From Tenodera sinensis (lineage: Eukaryota; Arthropoda; Insecta; Mantodea; Mantidae), in assembly GCA_030765045.1 (NCBI GenBank), contig CM060972.1:62425773-62489772 (forward strand): 64,000 nt of DNA. Reading direction: 5' to 3'. Made by a program: the position numbers and the translations under genes. Positions 59,701-64,000 of the stretch are shown piece by piece (within the stretch, counting starts at the first letter, position 1; every line of letters starts with the position of its first letter). Under the pieces are notes generated by a model. It saw nothing but the letters and a program-made list of their open reading frames with translations. It was not told the origin of the DNA and did not search any database.

Positions 59701-59771
59701 TGAGTTAGCATACTCATATTTATTGTTAATTATTATCAACATATTACCTTTGAAAATTTCGAGACGCTCAT
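50513..59771 (-). CDS. mRpL28: Mitochondrial ribosomal protein L28 (bL28m), complete, 5 exons
   Basis: Exons in transcript order are 59771-59748, 59659-59484, 59210-58952, 56631-56488 and 50710-50513. All have GT-AG borders and compatible phases, totalling 801 nt for 266 residues. The protein is a component of the large subunit of the mitochondrial ribosome, in the matrix. Diagnostic segments are LYHFQRPGAFDNGVAARLPE, VQNIPIPVQFPKQ, GLWGGEGVIKGFQKRDRFKR, LIHKHYGLDHYIL and KLKRKMLMALYDKDLYPDQP. The length is close to the human protein. Start is at ATG 59771 (MSVSKFSK) because exon 1 splices in phase to GLHPLYHF. Introns 3 and 4 (2.3 and 5.8 kb) are full of transposable elements. Convergent with PHKA. 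Confidence 0.95.
51351..52225. mobile_element. Large fold-back of SINE family 1
   Basis: A full antisense SINE (51351-51663) is followed by a partial antisense SINE (51664-51840), a partial sense piece (51840-51905) and a full sense SINE (51906-52225). The arms, 51357 to about 51735 and 51840-52225, are nearly perfect reverse complements of about 380 bp, with a loop of about 105 bp. At the turn the sequence passes from gctattgtgacaac to tttgcccacacac. The original context was ctcaaactttgccc, so the two share AAC at the switch. It lies in mRpL28 intron 4. Confidence 0.92.
52049..52120 (+). other. tRNA-like head of SINE family 1
   Basis: It folds as a cloverleaf: acceptor GTCACAA/TTGTGGC with all 7 pairs, D-stem GCTC/GAGC, anticodon stem TCCGC/GCGGA around loop CCGGTAA. 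Internal promoter boxes are TAGCTCAGTGG (A) and GGTTCAAATCC (B). The T-stem is broken (TGTGG against CCCAG) and base 33 is C, so this is not a working tRNA gene. It would act as the RNA polymerase III promoter of the SINE. Confidence 0.8.
52450..52960 (+). mobile_element. LINE ORF2 C-terminal fragment
   Basis: It reads LWWVARHTDIARNKKAGPVK, the end of an RNase H domain (W--GH--I-GN--AD pattern with the GN-AD Asp lost). It continues through LNLLRNEILKKWQTN, then in a second frame VMNFITRHRKFRKYLKTMGL and a truncated Cys/His end. Frameshifts and stops. Confidence 0.75.
53007..53800. mobile_element. Fold-back of a DDE (Tc1/mariner-like) transposase end
   Basis: The - strand of 53400-53010 reads FQQDSTTPHTANLSTRTIES, ACDFYLWGNLKHKMHKTNPH and TLKEFKQNI: the second Asp and the CDFYLWG region of a DDE transposase, then its C-terminus. 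The + strand of 53570-53800 encodes the same C-terminus again (TLEKLKQNIRREIASI then NNGGQFQHI). The arms 53007-53208 and 53582-53800 are therefore inverted copies with about 370 bases between them. Confidence 0.82.
53895..54135 (-). mobile_element. tRNA-derived SINE family 4 (antisense)
   Basis: The antisense tRNA-like head at 54064-54130 includes B-box complement agatttgaacccacgacctt and A-box complement caactgagccaccca. The body contains acatggagctgtcgtttttaa. No second copy in the window. Confidence 0.75.
54305..54362 (+). mobile_element. SINE family 1 scrap with strand switch
   Basis: A short antisense piece (gtagaactgg just before 54311) is fused to the sense 3' end (aaaaacaccaacagtaagtt, ttggcataaata). 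Confidence 0.75.
54450..54850 (+). mobile_element. mariner transposase C-terminal fragment
   Basis: It reads, in shifting frames, HPELAWTGW, LHHDNAWSHIANQVGQFLAQ (the second catalytic Asp in HDNA), then PQPPYSPDLAPCDLFF (third Asp region) and RGHSF/NSEAVLKKSEVILNHLTK. A pattern of mariner transposases, 5'-truncated and frameshifted. Confidence 0.85.
55310..55866 (+). mobile_element. Short LINE-A derivative (second copy)
   Basis: 55610-55866 matches 19065-18813: gtcggtgaatttattttgat, the ctccagacattctggggg region, then the last bases of LINE-A (attaatgacttcattgtcag) and a CAACAACA tail. The GC-rich upstream part (55310-55560) may be its 5' end. It lacks all enzymatic domains. Confidence 0.7.
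55948..56088 (-). mobile_element. SINE family 1 fragment (antisense)
   Basis: It contains gaggtagaactggaactta, the antisense tRNA head (ccttccgcttaccgggcgg) and gccagaatggcattaaattc. Both ends are truncated. Confidence 0.88.
56488..56631 (-). CDS. mRpL28: mRpL28 exon 4
   Basis: Acceptor cttcttctag; 48 codons TPACDLQGMLALKLKRKM to YKKYLDQ; donor CAG|gtaaac. Confidence 0.94.
57374..58220 (+). mobile_element. Penelope-like element family B, endonuclease and 3' end
   Basis: 57374-57589 reads as the C-terminal part of the RT region (NGFNKQIIDKKLVQSKKQKH). Around 57640 it reads AGIYQIRCPDCDH, and 57672-58025 reads IYIGKTKRNLETRLKEHM, MDKSAVAHHFWTSNHNI and ELDAWEKIHIIKN: the GIY and YIG motifs with a CPDC pair. 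One frameshift separates them. The tail (58026-58220) holds ctaacaccagatggcagcag, a hammerhead-like segment and gtgactcaaaataacctcaa. It lies in mRpL28 intron 3. Confidence 0.87.
58113..58172 (+). ncRNA. Hammerhead-like motif in Penelope tail (tentative)
   Basis: CTGATGA at 58118-58124 is followed by one extra T, then a stem-loop GGGAT-cgaatg-GTCCT and GAAAACGTTT. This order resembles the CUGANGA-stem II-GAAA-stem III core of hammerhead ribozymes, known from Penelope-like elements. The extra base after CTGATGA and a weak stem I argue for caution. Confidence 0.35.
58333..58926. repeat. 93-bp direct duplication in mRpL28 intron 3
   Basis: 58333-58425 and 58834-58926 both run from ttttaatagttcaaaagaaa through aaggaaatgaagaaaa and ggtaatgcaa/ggaatag to ttctg(t/c)taat, with few differences. 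The 408 bases between them have no recognised origin. The second copy ends about 25 bases before the 3' splice-donor end of exon 3. Confidence 0.85.
58952..59210 (-). CDS. mRpL28: mRpL28 exon 3
   Basis: Acceptor atgtttacag; completes the Val codon, then KPVQNIPIPV, GLWGGEGVIKGFQ and YGLDHYILQ; donor CAG|gtaata. Confidence 0.94.
59484..59659 (-). CDS. mRpL28: mRpL28 exon 2
   Basis: Acceptor taattcag; reads GLHPLYHFQRPGAFDN to NPETGE plus two bases of a Val codon; donor GAAGT|gtgaga. Confidence 0.92.
59748..59771 (-). CDS. mRpL28: mRpL28 exon 1 (8 codons)
   Basis: It encodes MSVSKFSK and ends AAG|gtaata in phase 0. Confidence 0.85.
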
Positions 59772-60604
59772 TTTATTTCTATTAAGATATAAATAACAAC
59801 CGTAACCTATAACATACTAATACATGCACTTATTACATTTTTCTTCACTTCGTTTCATGTTGGCAGCATTGAAAATAGATACACAGCTGTTCTGATTTTC
59901 CTTTATTTTTTAAGGAAGTTGGTTTAGATAGGACCATGAGAAATTTAAGACTACTCTTCATAGCCTTAAATAAATAAAGTATAATTTTCAGCAATAATTA
60001 AATAAAGAAGCTTAGAAAATAATATAAGTACCATTGTTATTTTTATAAATGTATTTATTTCCCGAAAATTAGCAGCAACATTTAGTTTTAGTTTATTTGT
60101 ATTAAAGTAAGTCAAGGTGTATTCCAAAGAGATTGAAGTTAACTTGTGCGAACTATAGAAGTAGACAGGGTAGACGGGCAGACAGTCGACAACGACTTCC
60201 GCTAACCAAACCTTGTAGGTTGTGTGTAATGTTAAGAAAATAAGAGCTGAAAGTTAATTTATTACTATGTGATAATTAAAAATAACGTTAATCGAACCAT
60301 AAACTGTTATGCACGAACGAACAGTATGCGAGTCGTGGGAAAGTGTCACAATCTTGACAGTGTACGAAATGAAGTCAAGATTTTGTCAGCTTTTGAGGTG
60401 ATATGCGATAACAGAACAGAATAATAGGTAATCATTTTAATATAAATTCTTTTCCATATGTCAAGATTTAGGAGCGAATGTAGCGAATATATGTTTAGTT
60501 CTTTTGAGCAGTGTTATTCGAAGTAGGGGAATTTCAAGAGTTTTTTAAAGGTGATGTTAAAACTAATGACGTATGTTTACAAATAAACTCTTTAGGAGCA
60601 CATC
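59772..60604. promoter_or_regulatory. Divergent promoter region between mRpL28 and the coiled-coil gene
   Basis: 833 bp separate the two start codons, which face away from each other. No TATA box was identified with confidence. The spacing suggests a shared or bidirectional promoter. This is inference from layout only. Confidence 0.5.
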
Positions 60605-60769
60605 ATGTTGCGGGCCCCGGGATCCAGCCCAGGGGATGGGCCTCCCCCATCCCAAGAGGCCAAGGATCTAAAAGAGCAATTCGAACAGCAACAGACTTTA
60701 ATTGCCCAATTGAAAGAAATGTTGAGGAAGAATGAACAACAGCTAGTAAACAAGGAGAAGGAAGTGGAA
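60605..60769 (+). CDS. First coding exon of an unidentified coiled-coil protein
   Basis: 55 codons from ATG at 60605: MLRAPGSSPGDGPPPSQEAK, then heptad-like DLKEQFEQQQTLIAQLKEML and RKNEQQLVNKEKEVE, ending at a good donor GAA|gtaagt. The GC-rich start followed by an acidic/Gln-rich coiled coil resembles the N-termini of golgin-type proteins, but I cannot name it from one exon. An upstream frame starting at 60511 runs in a different phase and is not preferred. No further exon was recognised before 64000. Confidence 0.7.
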
Positions 60770-60909
60770 GTAAGTGTTTATATTAATTCAACACACAATA
60801 CCAACATTATGATCTTACTCAATATTACGTGGTTGTTACCAGTTCCAGCCCAATTTATTTACACATTGCAACTTGAGATACTGGTGCTGCAATTTCGGCT
60901 TTGACCTCT

Positions 60910-61775
60910 TAAATACTGGAAGTTAAATCATTCATTAGCAATTATTAATCTAGAAAAAAGTAAAACAAACAGATCCAAGCCAAACTCAAATACACTTAAA
61001 GTACTAAAAATGACACATCCCAAAATAAATTGTAAATTGAAAATGGACTGCATAACTCATAGAAAAACAGGAAATATTATTACCTTGTTAAAAAACAAAC
61101 CCTTTCATGGTTGAGATACAATAAATACCAAATTGTTAAACTATTGCCTACCAAAGTTGATTAATCCCGGGATTATGATGAACTTACAGTAACGTGACTT
61201 AACACAACAGGACATAATGGGAAAGTTTAGCACATTATATTAAATGGAGCTATTTAGAGTCAACTTAATGTGACATAACATAACAGTTTGACAATGGCAA
61301 ACTTTTCCTTCACATTACGTCAAGTTTGAAGGATATGTCACTATTTGATCCAGTCGCCAAGTAGTGCCATGCAGCAATAAATTGTGCTTCTCTAACTATT
61401 TGCATCAGAACTCTTTCTCTGTTTCTTTTGTTTAGCTCCTAATGTAGGTCATGGTCGTCCCCATAGTACTTTATTCACTGTTTAAAGATGTTTTACTTCA
61501 TATTTTCATTTTTGGGAAACATAACCTCTGATTAGAACATTGAATATCTGCCATATCTGCCGAACAGAAGAATAATCAATCAGAATAATTTCCAATTCTT
61601 TAAGTGCATCCTAATAGGCCTTCTAGTTTCATACTTCACGTTATGTCTCGTCATGTGAAGTAAAGTTCATCATAATCCTGGCATAAGCCTCTTAGTCATA
61701 TATGCAATCATTCTCTTTTGTGAGGGGTATTTCCAGCAAAAATGAGACATACCATTGTTAAGCCTTTATACAAAA
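60910..61775. other. Intron stretch without recognised feature
   Basis: AT-rich. No exon of the coiled-coil gene recognised. Confidence 0.5.
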
Positions 61776-61779
61776 ATCT

Positions 61780-63290
61780 GATGTGGTGCACTCACATGAC
61801 TTTCTCTACTCTTGTACTAACCATTCTTACAAATTCTTATTCCTATATCTTCTTTGTGTTAACTAAGATAAACATTTGTACAAATTATCATATGGCTTGT
61901 TTCCTTGTAGGTACAAAGGGAATATTAGAATACAGTAGGCTTTGTGCAATAGTCAAATCTTTTAAAGCTTTGAGATTCTGTTGTCTTTGCACACTTAACA
62001 TATAAAAAAATGAACAACATTTCCATTTCACGAAAGTTCTGAGTTTTCCGAAACTCACACACATAATAAGGAATATCTCCGAAATGATTCACCCTACAAG
62101 AAAATTTATTCAGACATAAATTCTGTATTTTACCAAGATCTACATTTTTTGTATAGTATGATTTGGTCTATCTTAACGGTTTACCAGTTATGCAAAAATC
62201 GTCCAGAGTAAATACGACTACAGGGACTATAACCAGAAAATTCAAGATATACATTTCATTTGTCATAAAAATATCTCAAATATATGACATTTTAATCAAA
62301 ATCATTAGAGCCATTTTCAAGAAAATCAAAATTTTCTAAAAATGTTCCATGTAAAGGGTAGTTTAGGGTGGGGCTATTTTCTTCAAAATCTTTGTGTTGC
62401 ATCCTTGAAAGACATTAAATTTCAATACCAACCTTGGTTTTTAACCGACTTTTCGTTTTTGAGTTATGCTGTCCACAGACTGACAGACACATGGACACAC
62501 ACACAGACCTTTTTCTAAAAATTTGATGTGTTGCACTCATATGACTTTCTCTACTCTTGTACTAGCCATTCTTACAAACTCTTATTCCTATATCTTCTTC
62601 ATGTTAGTTAAGATAAACATTTCTACAAATTATCTTGTTGTTTATTTCCTTATAGGTGCAAGGGGAAGTTAGAATACAGTAGGCTTTGTGCGATAGTCAA
62701 ATGTTTTAAAGCTTTGAGATTCTGTTGTTATTGCACACTTAACATATAAAAAAAATGAACAATGTTGATCCATTTCAAGAAAGTTCTAAGTTTTCCGAAA
62801 CTCACACACATAACAAGCAATATCTCAGAAATGGTCCACCCTACAAGAAAATTTATTTGGATATAAATTGTGTATTTTAGCAAGATCTAAATTTTTTGTA
62901 TAGCATGATTTGGTCTATCTCTAACGGTTTACCAGTTATGCAAAAATTGCCCAGAGTAAATACGACTACAGGGGCTACAGCCAGAAAATTCAAGATATAC
63001 ATTTCATTTGTCATAAAAATATCTCAAACATATGGCATTTTAATCAAAATCGTTATAGCCATTTTGAAGAAAATAAAAATTTTCTAAAAATGTTCCATGT
63101 AAAGGGTAGTTTAGGGTGGGGCTATTTTCTTCAAAATCTTCGTGTCACATCCTTGAAAGACATTAAACTTGAATACCAACTTTGGTTTTTAACCGACTTT
63201 TCGTTTTTGACTTATGCTGTCTACAGACTGACAGACACACAGACCTTTTTCTAAAAATGCTTTTTTTTGGATTCAGGGGGTCTCAAAACA
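61780..63290. repeat. Tandem duplication of dispersed repeat R745
   Basis: Unit 1 (61780-62524) and unit 2 (62525 to about 63265) both start gatgtg(g/t)tgcactca and run through ttgtactaaccattctta, cagtaggctttgtgc, ggtttaccagttatgcaaaa and the gttatgctgt(c)cacagactga region. The offset is 745 bp. A partial third boundary (63262-63345) continues with tcaaaacatatatttccgg. The same repeat is inverted and diverged at 47300-48490. Confidence 0.9.
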
Positions 63291-63589
63291 TATATTTCCG
63301 GTGAAATCTCAACATCAAATTTTTGGGTGGAATACAATACTTCCCCTACTTACCAGTAGAGAAAGTAACAAAGGAGATGAAAGCATGACTTCCAATTAAA
63401 GCCCATTTCGCTCTTGACAATATTTTATAAAGTAATGGAGAAAGTTGTACATAATCTGTTTATAAGATACATGAAGTTAAATAACACTGTCATTCCAGTT
63501 TCAATTTATAAAAAGAATGTCAACAGAAAATCTACAGTATACATGCTAACTTCTGAAGTAGTGACAGCCTTGAGCAAAAAGATCAGTTA

Positions 63590-63980
63590 CCTTGTATAAT
63601 CTTGTATAATAGTGGCCTACGTAGCTCCTATCATCCGGAGGATAACATTGCTGGTTACCCTGTATAATACTGGCTAGTCTAGCTCCTATTGTCTGGACTG
63701 ACAAAGAAGCAGTTTCATTTACATTTTATGATTTTAATTATTTCTTTATGCACCCTTGGTTTAAGGAAGATGCTGATTTCATTTCCAATCAATTTAGGAT
63801 GGGGGGGGATATTATTAGGACCAGTGGCCATATTGGTTATCCTGTAGAACAGTGGCCTTTGCTCATCTATTATGCAGCCTAGCTCCTCTTCAGGTACACA
63901 GGCCACACCCTTGCATCTGTAGCAGAAGATAGTATCAAGCACAATGATTGGAACCACTGTTCTACAGGATAACCAGCAAC
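63590..63980. repeat. Short direct repeats and a 21-bp-arm inverted repeat
   Basis: cttgtataatagtggcctac and ctgtataatactggctagtc recur with tagctcctat following each (63590-63695). Arms 63835-63855 and 63954-63974 are perfect 21-bp reverse complements (ggttatcctgtagaacagtg and its mate) around a 98-bp loop. Confidence 0.85.
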
Positions 63981-64000
63981 ATTACTCTATCCATAACAGT

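Noticed and set aside
60511..60735. Alternative start at 60511 for the coiled-coil gene
   Set aside because: This frame loses the heptad pattern and does not end at the strong donor. The frame from 60605 does both.
1..64000. CRISPR arrays, bacterial-type operons, ribosomal RNA
   Set aside because: No regularly spaced repeats, no operon structure and no rRNA sequence. The DNA is eukaryotic nuclear.

Overview
This is an AT-rich insect nuclear window. It has intron-split genes, long introns and dense remnants of transposable elements (TEs). The host genes are clearly arthropod, and the TE set (Gypsy, Penelope-like, Jockey-type LINEs, tRNA-derived SINEs, Helitron, piggyBac, mariner/Tc1) suggests an insect with a large genome, possibly a polyneopteran. 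I cannot name the species.

Layout. (1) nt 1-5110: the 3' part of a Gypsy-type LTR retrotransposon (copy 1, + strand). It lies in an intron, or just 5', of the next gene. (2) nt 6882-26793 (+): the last nine coding exons of phosphorylase b kinase regulatory subunit alpha, ending in a CaaX-like tail. Its introns hold a Penelope remnant, a Tc1-like remnant, an LTR-element gag relic split by a SINE, an internally deleted Helitron split by a LINE, a Penelope element split by a LINE derivative, and several hairpins. (3) nt 26794-50512: intergenic, with no host gene recognised. It holds LINE and Penelope ends, a solo LTR, a nearly complete second Gypsy copy (copy 2, - strand, 35886-42021) with two almost identical LTRs, a piggyBac derivative with TTAA duplications, and SINEs. 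(4) nt 50513-59771 (-): the complete five-exon gene for mitochondrial ribosomal protein L28, convergent with the kinase gene. Its introns are filled with SINE, LINE, mariner and Penelope pieces. (5) nt 60605 onward (+): the first exon of an unidentified coiled-coil protein, head-to-head with mRpL28. (6) nt 61780-63290: a 745-bp tandem repeat, also present rearranged at 47300-48490.

The two host genes look ordinary. Two observations stand out. First, both Gypsy copies carry essentially the same deletion from the start of reverse transcriptase to the end of the integrase core, yet keep gag, protease and LTRs. This points to a mobilised non-autonomous lineage. Second, fold-back (snap-back) inverted duplications occur in at least ten places and involve unrelated element families. 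One of them is the site into which Gypsy copy 2 inserted.
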